From Brevundimonas diminuta ATCC 11568 (GTDB taxonomy: Bacteria > Pseudomonadota > Alphaproteobacteria > Caulobacterales > Caulobacteraceae), in contig NZ_GL883086.1 in NCBI RefSeq assembly GCF_000204035.1, forward strand, positions 632,415-696,414: a stretch of DNA of 64,000 nt, given 5' to 3'. Below are positions 54,805-63,752 of the stretch, piece after piece (positions within the stretch are counted from its first letter, which is position 1; every line of letters begins with the position of its first letter). The notes under the pieces are model-generated. The model ran no database searches and had not been told where the DNA came from. It saw only the letters and a program-made list of their open reading frames with translations. Both the position numbers and the translations under genes were made by a program.

Positions 54805-55586
54805 TCGGCGGGCCTGGGAATGCGATCGAACAGGTTGAAGAAGGCGTCAGTCGTCAGCTCATCGGCTTGTTCAGGCGTCCAACCGCGTATCTCGGCCAGT
54901 CTTTCCAGCACCAGACCGACATAGGCGGGTTCATTCCGGCGGCCGCGATGTGGGATGGGCGCCAGATAGGGGCAGTCGGTTTCAACGATGATGCGATCTT
55001 CAGGCATCCGACGGATGACCTCCCTCACCTCCTCGGCCGCCTTGAAGGTGGCGATGCCTGAAACCGAGAACCAGGCGCCGAGTTCCATCGCAGTTTCAGC
55101 TAGTTCCAGGCCGCTAGTATAGCAGTGCATCAGGAATTTGAACGGCGCGCGGCGGTGTTCTTCCCGCAGGATATCGGCCATGACCTCATCGGCTTCGCGC
55201 GTGTGGATCACCAGAGGCAGGCCCGTGCGGCGCGCCGCCTCGATGTGCTGGCGGAAGACCGTCGCCTGAACATCGCGCGGGCTGAGGTCATAGTGGAAGT
55301 CCAGGCCGCATTCGCCGATGCCGATGACGCGCGGGCGATCCGCCAGTTCAACCAAACGGTCCACGGTCAGGTCGGCATAGTCCTTGGCCTCGTGCGGATG
55401 GACGCCGACCGTGCACCAGATGTCGGCGTTGTTCATCGCCAGGGCGTGCGTCGCCTCGAAGGTCGACAGCTTGTCGGAAATCTCGACCATCAGCCGCACG
55501 CCCGCCTGGCGCGCACGGTCGATCACCGCCTCGCGATCCTCGTCGAACTGGGGGGCGTGCAGGTTGACGTGACTGTCGATGAGCAT
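54801..55586 (-). CDS. tatD: TatD-family metal-dependent deoxyribonuclease
   Basis: I begin at the ATG giving MLIDSHVNLHAPQF, the normal TatD N-terminus with the first metal ligands; an upstream in-frame start would add 22 residues inside holB. The 261-residue TIM-barrel protein has GIGECGLDFHYD (about residues 86-97), PLVIHTRE (about 125-132), FLMHCYTSG and VETDCPYLAPIPHRGRRNEP (in part). The first site reads HVN instead of the more usual HCH. TatD proteins are 3'-5' DNA exonucleases or deacylases. It follows holB by one base. Confidence 0.92.
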   Translation of the reverse strand: MLIDSHVNLHAPQFDEDREAVIDRARQAGVRLMVEISDKLSTFEATHALAMNNADIWCTVGVHPHEAKDYADLTVDRLVELADRPRVIGIGECGLDFHYDLSPRDVQATVFRQHIEAARRTGLPLVIHTREADEVMADILREEHRRAPFKFLMHCYTSGLELAETAMELGAWFSVSGIATFKAAEEVREVIRRMPEDRIIVETDCPYLAPIPHRGRRNEPAYVGLVLERLAEIRGWTPEQADELTTDAFFNLFDRIPRPAE

Positions 55587-55587
55587 A

Positions 55588-56568
55588 TCAGGCGGCGGCT
55601 TTCGTGCGGGCGATGTCGGCCAAGGCTCCGGCCAGGACGTCTCCCTTATCAAGATTCAGCCCGATGGCGCGATCGGGCAGGTCGGACAGCCGCCCCCAAA
55701 GCTCGGCCCAGCGTGCGCCTTCGCGGCCGCCAGACTCGACGGCCCGCCGTTTCACCGCTGCGATCAGGCGATCCATCAGGGCCTCGAACCGCGCCTGCCC
55801 TTCCGCGCCGCGGAAGCCGTCGGCGATGGCCAGTTGTTCCGCGCGATCAATCTCTGGTCCATCAACCCAGGCGCGAGCGAGACGGTCGACCTCGGTCATG
55901 GCGCCCGACGCCAGCTCCAGAGCCGCGCCGGGCGAGCCGCCAGCCATGGCTGCTGCGGCCAAGGCTTCATCTTCGGACACGCCGGTGCGTTGACGCACCA
56001 GATCGGCCAGACGCGCCTCAGGCCAAACCGGGAAGGTCAGCCGCCGACAGCGAGAGCGGATGGTGGCCAACAAACGGCCCGGCGCATGGGTGACCAGGAA
56101 GAGCACGCCGCTTTCAGGCGGTTCCTCAAGAATTTTAAGCAAGGCGTTGGCGGCGTTGATATTCAGATCGTCCGCCGCATCAATGATGGCGACGCGGTGC
56201 CGGGCCTGAGATGGGCTCTTGGCGAAGAATTCCGGCAGGTCGCGAGCCTGATCGACGGAGATGGCGCGCTTCAGCTTGCCGCCCTCGACTGCGCGCTCCA
56301 GCACTAGCAGATCCGGGTGAGCCTGGGCGGACACCAGACGACTGACAGGGTCATGCGGCGCGGCGCCCAGCGGCCCGCGCGACGGGTCCGGCGCGGCGCC
56401 CAGAAGTCGACGGGCGGCGCGATAGGCGAAGCTGGCCTTGCCTGATCCCTCGACCCCGCACAACAGCCAGGCGTGGTGCAGCCGTCCTCGATTCAGCGCG
56501 TCCAGAAAAGCTTCCTCGGCCTGGATGTCGGCGATCAGGTCGAAGCGGTCGCGCGGATGCTCGCTCAA
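55588..56568 (-). CDS. holB: DNA polymerase III delta' subunit
   Basis: The 326-residue clamp-loader subunit has an AAA+ fold with P-loop-like GVEGSGKASFAYRAA (about residues 40-54), VAIIDAADDLNINAANALLKILEEPP (in part) containing the SRC-like region that follows as TIRSRCRR. I place the start at a TTG overlapping the tmk stop by four bases (TTGA), with GGAGGAG upstream; a GTG nine codons earlier is possible. tmk and holB are adjacent in many bacteria. The metG gene often found between holB and tatD is absent here. Confidence 0.92.
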   Translation of the reverse strand: MSEHPRDRFDLIADIQAEEAFLDALNRGRLHHAWLLCGVEGSGKASFAYRAARRLLGAAPDPSRGPLGAAPHDPVSRLVSAQAHPDLLVLERAVEGGKLKRAISVDQARDLPEFFAKSPSQARHRVAIIDAADDLNINAANALLKILEEPPESGVLFLVTHAPGRLLATIRSRCRRLTFPVWPEARLADLVRQRTGVSEDEALAAAAMAGGSPGAALELASGAMTEVDRLARAWVDGPEIDRAEQLAIADGFRGAEGQARFEALMDRLIAAVKRRAVESGGREGARWAELWGRLSDLPDRAIGLNLDKGDVLAGALADIARTKAAA

Positions 56569-57191
56569 AGCAGCCGCTCCTCCACCACGGCCCACAGCCG
56601 GGCCGAGACCTCATCGACCTCGCCCGTCGCATCAAGGACGACGCAGCGTTCAGGGTGACGTTCGGCCACCTTGAGGAAGCCGTCGCGCAGTTTCTGATGG
56701 AAGGCCAGGCCCTTGGATTCGAACCGGGTCTCGAACAGGCCGCGCCCGAAGGCCCGATCCAATCCGACCTCGACCGGCAGGTCGAACACCAGGGTCAGGT
56801 CCGGCTGGTCGCCGTTGACCACGGCGTCGTCCAGCGCTTCGATCAGGCTTTCCGGCGTCCCCCCGCCAGCGCCTTGGTAGACGCGGCTGGAATCAGCGAA
56901 ACGGTCACAGACCACCCAGCGCCCGGCCTCAAGCGCGGGCAGAATAGTCCGCTCCAGATGGTCCGACCGCGCCGCATACATCAGCAGGGTCTCGGTGCGC
57001 GCCGACCAGCGATCCGCCTCGCCCGACACGGCGATGTTGCGGATCTCCTCAGCCCCCGGCGATCCGCCGGGTTCGCGCGTCTGGAGTACGTCGAGGCCGC
57101 GCGCGCGCAAGCGTTCAACCAGCAGGCGCGCCTGGGTCGTCTTGCCGGCGCCCTCGCCGCCTTCGAAAGTGATGAATCTGCCTCGCTGCAC
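56565..57191 (-). CDS. tmk: Thymidylate kinase
   Basis: The 208-residue kinase converts dTMP to dTDP. The P-loop is FEGGEGAGKTTQARLL (about residues 8-23), the DR motif is in VVCDRFADSSRVYQG (about 94-108), and the TREPGGSPGAEEIR segment follows strand 2. The lid region contains arginines typical of type II enzymes (GRGLFETRFESKG). It is the first gene of the tmk-holB-tatD-MBL unit; rlpA lies 40 bp upstream on the same strand. Confidence 0.96.
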   Translation of the reverse strand: MQRGRFITFEGGEGAGKTTQARLLVERLRARGLDVLQTREPGGSPGAEEIRNIAVSGEADRWSARTETLLMYAARSDHLERTILPALEAGRWVVCDRFADSSRVYQGAGGGTPESLIEALDDAVVNGDQPDLTLVFDLPVEVGLDRAFGRGLFETRFESKGLAFHQKLRDGFLKVAERHPERCVVLDATGEVDEVSARLWAVVEERLL

Positions 57192-57231
57192 CCGCGCACA
57201 ATGGCGAGCGAGGCGCGGGAAGCAAGCCCGT

Positions 57232-58119
57232 TCAGCCGCCTATCAACAAGGCATCGTCAAAGCCGCGCGCCATAACGGCCTGACGAGCGCGTTCGGCAGC
57301 CCCAGCATTGGGCCACGGACCAACCACGACACGGAACAACGGCCGTCCGTTCCTGTCGATGTTCTGCACCACGGCCTTGTCGCCGAGGCGCCGCGCGACC
57401 TGGTCTGCGCCGCGTCGATCAGAATAGGCGCCGGCCTGGACCCAATAGGCGTTCGAGGCAGCCGGTTGCGCTGCTGTGTAGACGGGCTGCGGGGCGGGCT
57501 GGGACGGGACCGCTGTGTTCTCGTAATAGGGGCGCGGCCCCTGGGACTGCGTCTGAACCTGAGTTGCTTGGGGCTGGCGCGCGCTGTCGGCTTCTGCTCG
57601 GCGGAGGGCCGTTCCCCCGCCCTGTCGCGGCGCAGGGCCGACATAACGGACGCGCACGTCCCCCACGCCTTGCTGCAGGAGGCCCAGTTCCTCGGCGGCT
57701 CCGCGCGACAGATCGATGATGCGTCCATCGACAAACGGCCCTCGGTCATTGACGCGCAGTATGACCCGGCGCCCATTGGCGCGGTTCGTCACCTCGACCA
57801 GGCTGGGCAAGGGCAAGGTCTTATGAGCGGCGGTCAGGCCGTTCATGTCGAACCGTTCGCCGGTCGAGGTTGAACGCCCGTGATGATAACTGCCGTACCA
57901 AGACGCCTGCCCTACCTCGTCATAGTTGGGCTGCTCCTTCGGATGGTACCAGCGACCGCGGATCTGATAGGGGCGCATGGTGCCCGAAACGATCGGAGCC
58001 GGATCGGTCACGACGGGCGCGCCGATCGGCGCATCGCCCTTACCGCCCAAGCTGGCGCACGCCGCCAGGGTCGAGAAGGCGGCGGCGATCATCGCGCCCT
58101 TCAGCAGTCTCGCCCACAT
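57232..58119 (-). CDS. rlpA: RlpA-like septal lytic transglycosylase lipoprotein with SPOR domain
   Basis: The 295-residue protein has a lipobox (LAAC, Cys21 approximately), a double-psi beta-barrel domain (QASWYGSYHHGRSTSTGERFD to VNDRGPFVDGRIIDLS, in parts; about residues 70-165), a Gln/Pro-rich linker (about 165-215) and a C-terminal SPOR domain (YWVQAGAYSDRRGAD onwards). RlpA cleaves denuded glycan strands at the septum, where SPOR binds them. A D-Ala-D-Ala carboxypeptidase gene often adjoins rlpA in related genomes; it is not here. Confidence 0.93.
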   Translation of the reverse strand: MWARLLKGAMIAAAFSTLAACASLGGKGDAPIGAPVVTDPAPIVSGTMRPYQIRGRWYHPKEQPNYDEVGQASWYGSYHHGRSTSTGERFDMNGLTAAHKTLPLPSLVEVTNRANGRRVILRVNDRGPFVDGRIIDLSRGAAEELGLLQQGVGDVRVRYVGPAPRQGGGTALRRAEADSARQPQATQVQTQSQGPRPYYENTAVPSQPAPQPVYTAAQPAASNAYWVQAGAYSDRRGADQVARRLGDKAVVQNIDRNGRPLFRVVVGPWPNAGAAERARQAVMARGFDDALLIGG

Positions 58120-58252
58120 GTTGCTTTTACTCCGACCGACTATCGATTTGGCCGAAATTAACGGCGGAGGTTTCCGGTTTGGTTAACGTCCCGTTTGCGC
58201 GTATGGCCTTGCGGCAAAGCCCCTCCCCGGCTGAACGTCAGAACCGAGCGCC

Positions 58253-59191
58253 TTGACCCCCTCCCTGTACAAGACCCGCACTGGGGTCTTCCTTCTCGCC
58301 ACCCTATGCTGTGCGCTGTGGGGCAGCGCCTTTCCGGCCGTAAAAAGCGGTTACGCCCTGCTAAAGGTCGCGCCGACCGACATCGCCAGTCAGCTGCTGT
58401 TTGCAGGGTGGCGTTTCGCTTTGGCGGGGGCGATCCTGCTGATCGTCGCCATGGCGATGAAGAAGCCTGTTCTGGCGATGAGCCGTCGTCAGGCGGGACA
58501 GGTCGCCCTGCTTGGGCTGACCCAGACGGCCATCCAATACGTCTTCTTCTATATCGGCCTGGCCCATGCATCAGGCGTCAAATCCTCGATCATGAACGCG
58601 ACCAGCGTCTTCTTCAGCGTCGTTTTGGCTCATTTCATCTATGCGGACGACCGTCTGAGCGGCCGCAAGGCGCTGGGCTGCCTGATCGGCTTCATGGGCG
58701 TGGTCGTGGTCAACCTGGGCGGCGGCGCGCTCGGCTTCGACTTCACTCTGTTGGGCGAAGGTTTCATCGTGATCGCGGCTTTCATCCTGGCGGCGGCCTC
58801 CATCTACGGCAAACGGCTGTCGCGCAGCCTCGACCCCATGGTGATGACCGGCTGGCAGTTGTTTGTCGGCGGCCTGATTCTGACAGCCGCAGGCATGGGG
58901 ATGGACGGAGAACTGCAAGGCTTCGACCTGACGTCCGGAGCCCTGCTGCTTTACCTGGCTCTGCTGTCCTCAGTCGCCTTTGCGGTGTGGAGCCTGCTTT
59001 TGAAGCATAACCCCGTGGGAATGATCGCCGCCTTCAACTTCCTGATCCCGGTTTTCGGCGTGTCGCTGTCGGCGCTTTTCCTGGGAGAATCCGTGTTGCG
59101 CTGGAGCTATCTGATCGCACTGGTTCTGGTCTGCGCCGGCATCTGGCTGGTCACGCGATCAGGCGCAGTGTCGAAGGCCGGCCGCGCCTGA
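58253..59191 (+). CDS. EamA/DMT-family transporter
   Basis: A 312-residue, ten-helix transporter, second of this family in the window and distinct from the one at 3.2 kb. Motifs include CALWGSAFPAVKSGY in the first helix, YIGLAHASGVKSSIMNAT and AFNFLIPVFGVSLSALFLGE. The start is a TTG (MTPSLYKTRTG) in the divergent region with rlpA. I see no convincing ribosome-binding site, so the exact start is uncertain. Substrate unknown. Confidence 0.85.
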   Translation: MTPSLYKTRTGVFLLATLCCALWGSAFPAVKSGYALLKVAPTDIASQLLFAGWRFALAGAILLIVAMAMKKPVLAMSRRQAGQVALLGLTQTAIQYVFFYIGLAHASGVKSSIMNATSVFFSVVLAHFIYADDRLSGRKALGCLIGFMGVVVVNLGGGALGFDFTLLGEGFIVIAAFILAAASIYGKRLSRSLDPMVMTGWQLFVGGLILTAAGMGMDGELQGFDLTSGALLLYLALLSSVAFAVWSLLLKHNPVGMIAAFNFLIPVFGVSLSALFLGESVLRWSYLIALVLVCAGIWLVTRSGAVSKAGRA

Positions 59192-59256
59192 CGCTTTCCG
59201 CTTGGGTCACGCCCGCCTTGCCGCTATGCACAGGCGAACGCGAGCCGACTCGCGTG

Positions 59257-59346
59257 GGACAGGTGGCCGAGTGGTTTAAGGCAGCGGTCTTGAAAACCGC
59301 CGTAGGTGGAAGCCTACCGTGGGTTCGAATCCCACCCTGTCCGCCA
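59257..59346 (+). tRNA. tRNA-Ser (anticodon UGA), CCA encoded
   Basis: The acceptor stem pairs GGACAGG with CCTGTCC, followed by discriminator G and a genomic CCA. The anticodon stem-loop GCGGT-CTTGAAA-ACCGC gives anticodon TGA. A long variable arm (GTAGGTGGAAGCCTAC) marks it as a type II tRNA for serine, and the T-loop is GGTTCGAATCC. tRNA-Ser genes are frequent integration sites, and the DNA after it looks accessory. Confidence 0.95.
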
Positions 59347-59793
59347 CCGGCCTTGATTTCATTGAACTTTTCCCCACTCGGGGGCCTCACCCATCAAACC
59401 ACCCATCAAAAACTCTATGCCTGAATCCCACCTTTTCACGGCTGTTCAGGTGGCGCCATGGTGTTTCAAAGACCTTGAGGCCGCGCCGCTCTCCGCTTGA
59501 TCATGCCAGATGGCTTCGCCCCCACGCCTTCGCCTCGACGAAGCCAGGTCATATAGAGATTGAACAGAATCCCCCCCTTGGCGACGCCCACGCGACGCGC
59601 GCGCCGGCCCTTGCCGCGATAGACTTCGAAACCTGCTAGTCGCCCGGTCCGCTTCGCCATCATCCGTCTCCGACTCATTCTCGCACGAGCTTCACCCATT
59701 CTCGGGTTTCCCTGAACCCACGACCGCGCGGGCCCCATCCCGTCACTCGGACGATCTTTGTCCGTCGCCCGCCACCTAGGTCGGCAAAGCGCC
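59347..59793. other. Stretch without a convincing gene after tRNA-Ser
   Basis: The first 60 bases contain a tandem ACCCATCAAA repeat (CACCCATCAAACCACCCATCAAAAAC), a type of sequence that often follows tRNA genes used as attachment sites and leads into an integrase gene. Here the frame ends almost at once and no integrase follows. The rest shows no conserved coding pattern on either strand, apart from one weak short frame listed separately. Confidence 0.5.
59466..59663 (-). CDS. Possible small basic protein (weak)
   Basis: A 65-residue frame starts at tandem ATGs behind GGAGACGG, which is a fair ribosome-binding site. The product (MMAKRTGRLAGFEVYRGKG onwards) is strongly basic, with a short hydrophobic stretch GGILFNLYMTW. 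I recognise no family. It lies in an otherwise empty region, so it may be a chance frame or a remnant. Confidence 0.25.
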   Translation of the reverse strand: MMAKRTGRLAGFEVYRGKGRRARRVGVAKGGILFNLYMTWLRRGEGVGAKPSGMIKRRAARPQGL

Positions 59794-59954
59794 GATACCG
59801 TTGAAAAAGTCCGGCGACCGCTGAAACGGCGCAAACCACGGGCGGGTCCCGAAATTCCGCCCCAATGAAATCAATCGCTTAGTTTTCCGCGACGGCTCCA
59901 GATCGAGCCGAAAAGGCCGATCACGGCCGGCTCGCGGACTTTTTCAACAGTATC
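59794..59954. mobile_element. 161-bp MITE-like element with 20-bp inverted repeats and 4-bp target duplication
   Basis: The left end GATACCGTTGAAAAAGTCCG and the right end, read in reverse complement, GATACTGTTGAAAAAGTCCG differ at one of 20 positions. CGCC flanks both sides (59790-59793 and 59955-59958), as a target-site duplication would. The 121-bp interior has no coding capacity for a transposase. The ends resemble those of IS families with TTTTTCAACAG termini, so it is probably a non-autonomous derivative mobilised by a transposase encoded elsewhere. Confidence 0.75.
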
Positions 59955-60079
59955 CGCCAGTAGCGGACATTGGCTGAACGCCTGGAGGCGGACCGTCGCT
60001 TCGAGCGAGATAGACCCTCACCGTAGGATCCTCTCCTCTGCCCGTGTCAGTCTGGCGAACCTCTTCCCGCCCCAACCTC

Positions 60080-61177
60080 TTAGACACGCCGCGCACTTGG
60101 GCTTGGGCGTCGCCGTTTCGGCAGTCCGCTCGGGTTGGACCAGAAGGTGAAGACCGCCAGCGATCCCAGCAGGGTCAGCGCCAACCCGGAGGCGGCGACC
60201 ACAAGTCGATAGGCCAGCCCCCCGACCTTGGCGGCGTGGATCGGGTACTGGGCGTTAATGACCCGCAGCCCAAGAGGCAGCCCCATGGCGTCGCGTGTTC
60301 CGACAATCCGTCCATCGGCGGGATCGAACCAGACCTGGGTCCGGCCGTTGGGCAGCCATTCCGCCGTCCGCCGCATCCGCAGGCCAATCAGACCGCCCTG
60401 TTTGGTTGGCAGGGAGACGATGCGCGCCTCGGCGTCAGGGAAGCGGGCCTGGGCCGCCGTCATCATAGCCGGCCAGTCCAGATCGGCGGACAACACCCCC
60501 CCTTCATGTTCCGGCTGGGCCGTGACCGCCTTCAGGTCGGCGCCCGGCGACAAGGCCTGGGCCAATCCGTCATACAGGGGCGATAGGGCCACGATCGCCC
60601 CGGTCGTCAGGACGACGGCCAGGACCGGCGCGCTCCACACGCCCATGTCGCGATGATGCTTGACGATCCCTGGGCGCTTCCACGCCCTCGGCATGACCGC
60701 AAAGACGAAGGTGCGCCGCGTGGGCCACCACAGGATCACCCCGGTGACGACAAAGCCCAGACCCGCCAGGCCCGCGATCCCGGCGATGGTTTTTCCCGTG
60801 TCGCCGATCAGCAGATAGTGGTGCAGGTCGAACAGCCACAGCTCCGGCCGCGCCCACAGGCTTTCCCAGCGCGCTACGACCGCGCCCGACTGGGCGGCGT
60901 AGGCGCCGCGCGTCTTGTCCTCATAGTTCAGTCGGAGGACGCCCAGACTATCAGAGGCCAGGATGACCGAACGCGGACGGTCCGGCGCCGCGAACGCCTG
61001 ATCCAGCGCCGCGCCAATAGCACTTGGGTCCGAAACCCGCGCCTCTGCGGCGTGGGGTACGACCAGGCGCAGCCAGTCGTCCTTAAACACCAGGACCGTC
61101 CCGGTCAGCCCCAGGACGAACAGCAGCAGGCCGATCAGCCCCCCGGTCCAGCGATGCGCCAGTCGAACCAGACGCAT
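60080..61177 (-). CDS. PepSY-associated transmembrane protein (iron-uptake reductase type)
   Basis: I start at the ATG overlapping the receptor stop (TGATG), giving 365 residues; six codons more would be possible. The four-helix PepSY_TM layout is clear: MRLVRLAHRWTGGLIGLLLF as first helix, LFDLHHYLLIGDTGKTIAG, then VKHHRDMGVWSAPVLAVVL with histidines suited to haem or metal contact, and a last helix near residue 335. Between helices lie two PepSY-like periplasmic domains. Such proteins accompany TonB receptors and are thought to reduce ferric siderophores; the coupling here fits that. Confidence 0.88.
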   Translation of the reverse strand: MRLVRLAHRWTGGLIGLLLFVLGLTGTVLVFKDDWLRLVVPHAAEARVSDPSAIGAALDQAFAAPDRPRSVILASDSLGVLRLNYEDKTRGAYAAQSGAVVARWESLWARPELWLFDLHHYLLIGDTGKTIAGIAGLAGLGFVVTGVILWWPTRRTFVFAVMPRAWKRPGIVKHHRDMGVWSAPVLAVVLTTGAIVALSPLYDGLAQALSPGADLKAVTAQPEHEGGVLSADLDWPAMMTAAQARFPDAEARIVSLPTKQGGLIGLRMRRTAEWLPNGRTQVWFDPADGRIVGTRDAMGLPLGLRVINAQYPIHAAKVGGLAYRLVVAASGLALTLLGSLAVFTFWSNPSGLPKRRRPSPSARRV

Positions 61178-63348
61178 CAGAAGCGACGGTCCCACCCGAG
61201 GGTGAAGGAACGGCCCCGACCGGCGAAGTAGCGCAGGTTGTCGGCCGGATTGCTGGTGTCGGAGCTATAGGTCACATAGTCCTCGTTGAAGAGGTTCTGC
61301 ACCGCCAGCGACACCCCGCCGAAGGCGAAGTCATAGCGCAGGTAGGCGTCCGCCACGGTGTAGCCTTCGAAATTGTTGCGCACGTCGCCGCCCTCGAAAT
61401 CACGCGCCAGATAGGCCTGGACCTGCAGGCGCGCCGACAGCGGGCCGTTGGCGTAGACGGCGGCGGCGTTGATGCGGTCCGGCGAGATGTTGGCGCCGTC
61501 CAGGTCCCGGTCCACCCGGCCGTCGTCGTTGGTGTCGGTCTGGCCGCGCAGGCGGGCGTAGCCGGTCGAAACCGTCAGCCCCTCGATCGGGGTGCGGGCG
61601 CGCAGGTTGAGCTCCAGCCCCTCGATCTCGACGGCCTGGCGCTGGACGTCATAGACGCCGTCGGCGTTGCGAACGAGGAACTGACCCAGGTCCGACGAGG
61701 ACCAGAAGTAGGTCGCCCCGGCTTCGAACGGACCGCGCTTCACCTCCAGCCCGATCTCCTGATTGTCCGAGACGACCGGACTGATGTCGAGGAAGCCCTC
61801 GACCGTGACCCCGTCGACGTTGATCGAACGCAGGATGCGGCCCACGTCGGGCACGGTGTAGCCCTCGGCGTAGCTGACATAGGCGCGCACGCCGTCCAGC
61901 GGTTCATAGACCACGCCGCCGTTGACCAGGGTGGCCTCGAACTTGGGCTTGCCCCCCGTGACCCGGCGCGAGCCGTAGGAGGCCAGGGTGGTGAAGTCGT
62001 CGATCGACAGTTCGACGTTCTCCTGGCGCACGCCGCCGGCCAGGCGCACCCGGCCGTCGAACAGGCGCATATTGGCCTGGACGAAGGGCGCCACGCTCTG
62101 GAACTCGGTCGGCGGCACCCAGGCGCGGTTGGTGGCGATCATCAACTGCTCGGTGCGGTCCTTCATGGCGTCCAGACCCAGGGTCGCGGTCAGGCCCGGC
62201 ACGCCCGGCACAGCCCGCTCGTAACTGGCGCGCGCGCCCAGCTTGCGCGAGCGGTTCGACGACTGGTCGAACAGGGTGCCGATGGGGGCAATGCTGGCGT
62301 CCTGGAAGGTGGCCGAGCGGTCGCCTCCAAAGGTGTCGCGCGTGCGGTTGAAGAAGACCTGGGCGGAAAAGTCGCCGCCCGCCAGATCACTGTCGGTCAG
62401 AGAGGCTGACACCGTCTCAACCCGGTTCGCGGCAGGCTGTCCTTCTACCTGCCCGCGCTTGCTGCTGGCCGGACGCCCGATGAGACGATCGCCGGCCAGG
62501 ACCACATAGTCGCCGTCGCCCTTCAGCTCGAACCGATTGGCGAGCAGGTCCAGGCGCACCGTATCGTTCAGGTCCCAACCGAAGCGGCCGAAGAAGGACA
62601 GGGCCTTGGAATCCTGCACCTCGCCCTGGGTGTTATCGACACCGACGCGGCGACCGTTCGCGTCATAGAAGGCGCCGCGCTGGTCGTAAGCCAGGCCGAA
62701 CACGCCGTCGAAGTCTCCGTGACGATAGGCGGCCAGACCGCCTAGCTTGGCGCCGATCCCATCGCCTTCCGGCCCGCCCGAACTGGAGACCTGGGCCAGC
62801 ATCCGGCCGCTGAGGCCGTCCGCGGTCGGGGCACCGACCGTCACCTGATTGACCACGCCGCCGGTCGCGCCGATGCCCTGCAGGGCGTTGGAGCCGTAGA
62901 TCAGCTCGACCCGGTCCACGAAGAAGGGATCGATCGTATAGCCGTCACGCGAACCGTCGCGGATCGGCGTCGACTGCGGAATGCCGTTGATGGCGAAAAG
63001 CGGCGAGCGGCCGCGCAGGCTCTCGCCCGAACCGGTCAGCTTCTGTCGCGTCGGCGAAAAGGACGGCGACAGGGTCGCAACCGCATCAATCACCGAGCCG
63101 CTGATGGCGACCTGTTCCGCCAGGGATTTTCGGTCGATCACCTCCACCGTCATCGGCAGGGCGCTGGCCGGCAGGATGGTTCGGGCCGCCGTGACCACCA
63201 CGTCCTCAACCGAGCTCGCCGTCTCGCCCTGCGCCTGTCGCGCCGTCTGGGCGGCGGCGGTTGATCCCAACGTCGTTCCGGCGAGCAAAACGGACATGGC
63301 GACAAGGCCGTTGCGGCGGACCGACGGAAGACGCGGCGAAAAGAACAT
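61177..63348 (-). CDS. TonB-dependent outer-membrane receptor (siderophore type)
   Basis: I start at the ATG behind AGGAG (MFFSPRLPSVRRNG), giving 723 residues with a signal peptide ending in TAAAQ; an upstream in-frame start 57 bp earlier has no comparable site. The plug domain has VEDVVVTAAR as TonB box/plug start, DAVATLSPSFSPTRQ and GSNALQGIGATGGVVNQVT. The 22-strand barrel ends in RSFTLGWDRRF with the terminal Phe required for assembly. Pairing with a PepSY protein and a Fur-like upstream site point to ferric siderophore uptake; the ligand is unknown. Confidence 0.92.
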   Translation of the reverse strand: MFFSPRLPSVRRNGLVAMSVLLAGTTLGSTAAAQTARQAQGETASSVEDVVVTAARTILPASALPMTVEVIDRKSLAEQVAISGSVIDAVATLSPSFSPTRQKLTGSGESLRGRSPLFAINGIPQSTPIRDGSRDGYTIDPFFVDRVELIYGSNALQGIGATGGVVNQVTVGAPTADGLSGRMLAQVSSSGGPEGDGIGAKLGGLAAYRHGDFDGVFGLAYDQRGAFYDANGRRVGVDNTQGEVQDSKALSFFGRFGWDLNDTVRLDLLANRFELKGDGDYVVLAGDRLIGRPASSKRGQVEGQPAANRVETVSASLTDSDLAGGDFSAQVFFNRTRDTFGGDRSATFQDASIAPIGTLFDQSSNRSRKLGARASYERAVPGVPGLTATLGLDAMKDRTEQLMIATNRAWVPPTEFQSVAPFVQANMRLFDGRVRLAGGVRQENVELSIDDFTTLASYGSRRVTGGKPKFEATLVNGGVVYEPLDGVRAYVSYAEGYTVPDVGRILRSINVDGVTVEGFLDISPVVSDNQEIGLEVKRGPFEAGATYFWSSSDLGQFLVRNADGVYDVQRQAVEIEGLELNLRARTPIEGLTVSTGYARLRGQTDTNDDGRVDRDLDGANISPDRINAAAVYANGPLSARLQVQAYLARDFEGGDVRNNFEGYTVADAYLRYDFAFGGVSLAVQNLFNEDYVTYSSDTSNPADNLRYFAGRGRSFTLGWDRRF

Positions 63349-63386
63349 GGGGGCTCCTGGAGGAATCCCCGTCGCATAAATGCAAA

Positions 63387-63401
63387 TGCGAGTGATACGC
63401 A
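63387..63401. promoter_or_regulatory. Candidate Fur box upstream of the TonB receptor
   Basis: TGCGAGTGATACGCA lies 39-53 bp upstream of the receptor start. Its outer TGCG and CGCA form an inverted repeat around a TGAT core, and it differs at two positions from TGCGAATGATTCGCA, a form I expect for alphaproteobacterial Fur sites. It lies in an AT-richer promoter region. Confidence 0.45.
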
Positions 63402-63750
63402 ACAATAAACGTTATCGCGCATTTGGCCTTGGGCCGCCGACAGCACCACGCCGACAAGGACCGCCGCAGCCCAAAAACGAAGAGGACCCGCCACCTCGAA
63501 GGGGGACGGGCCTCCCTGCGGAGCCTATGGGCTCGACGCTGGATCAGATCGGACCTGGAAATGGAGCGAAACTGATCACCAAACCTGTAAACCGGCGGGC
63601 GGCGAAGAAGGTTGCGGCCTAGCCTACGCGGAGAAGCAAACGACAAGCCCGCCCGGCGGCGTCGGTCCGGGGACCTCATCATCGATCTCCGCAACGGGTC
63701 ATCAAACTGCAGGATAAGGCGCGCGCCTAGCGAGCGCCGTCACCAGAACT
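63402..63750. other. Intergenic stretch with no gene I can support
   Basis: This stretch separates the receptor promoter from the XRE regulator's region. Open frames on both strands are present but have low-complexity Pro/Arg-rich products and no ribosome-binding sites. I see no RNA gene or terminator with a good T-tract. Confidence 0.4.
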
Positions 63751-63752
63751 AT

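Noticed and set aside
58150-58190. Two TTAAC elements between rlpA and the EamA gene as a CtrA site
   Set aside because: The spacing is about 21 bp instead of 7 and the flanks match poorly.
63380-63622. Plus-strand frame upstream of the XRE gene (80 codons)
   Set aside because: It begins inside the receptor promoter, its product is Pro/Arg-rich with no known motif, and it has no ribosome-binding site.
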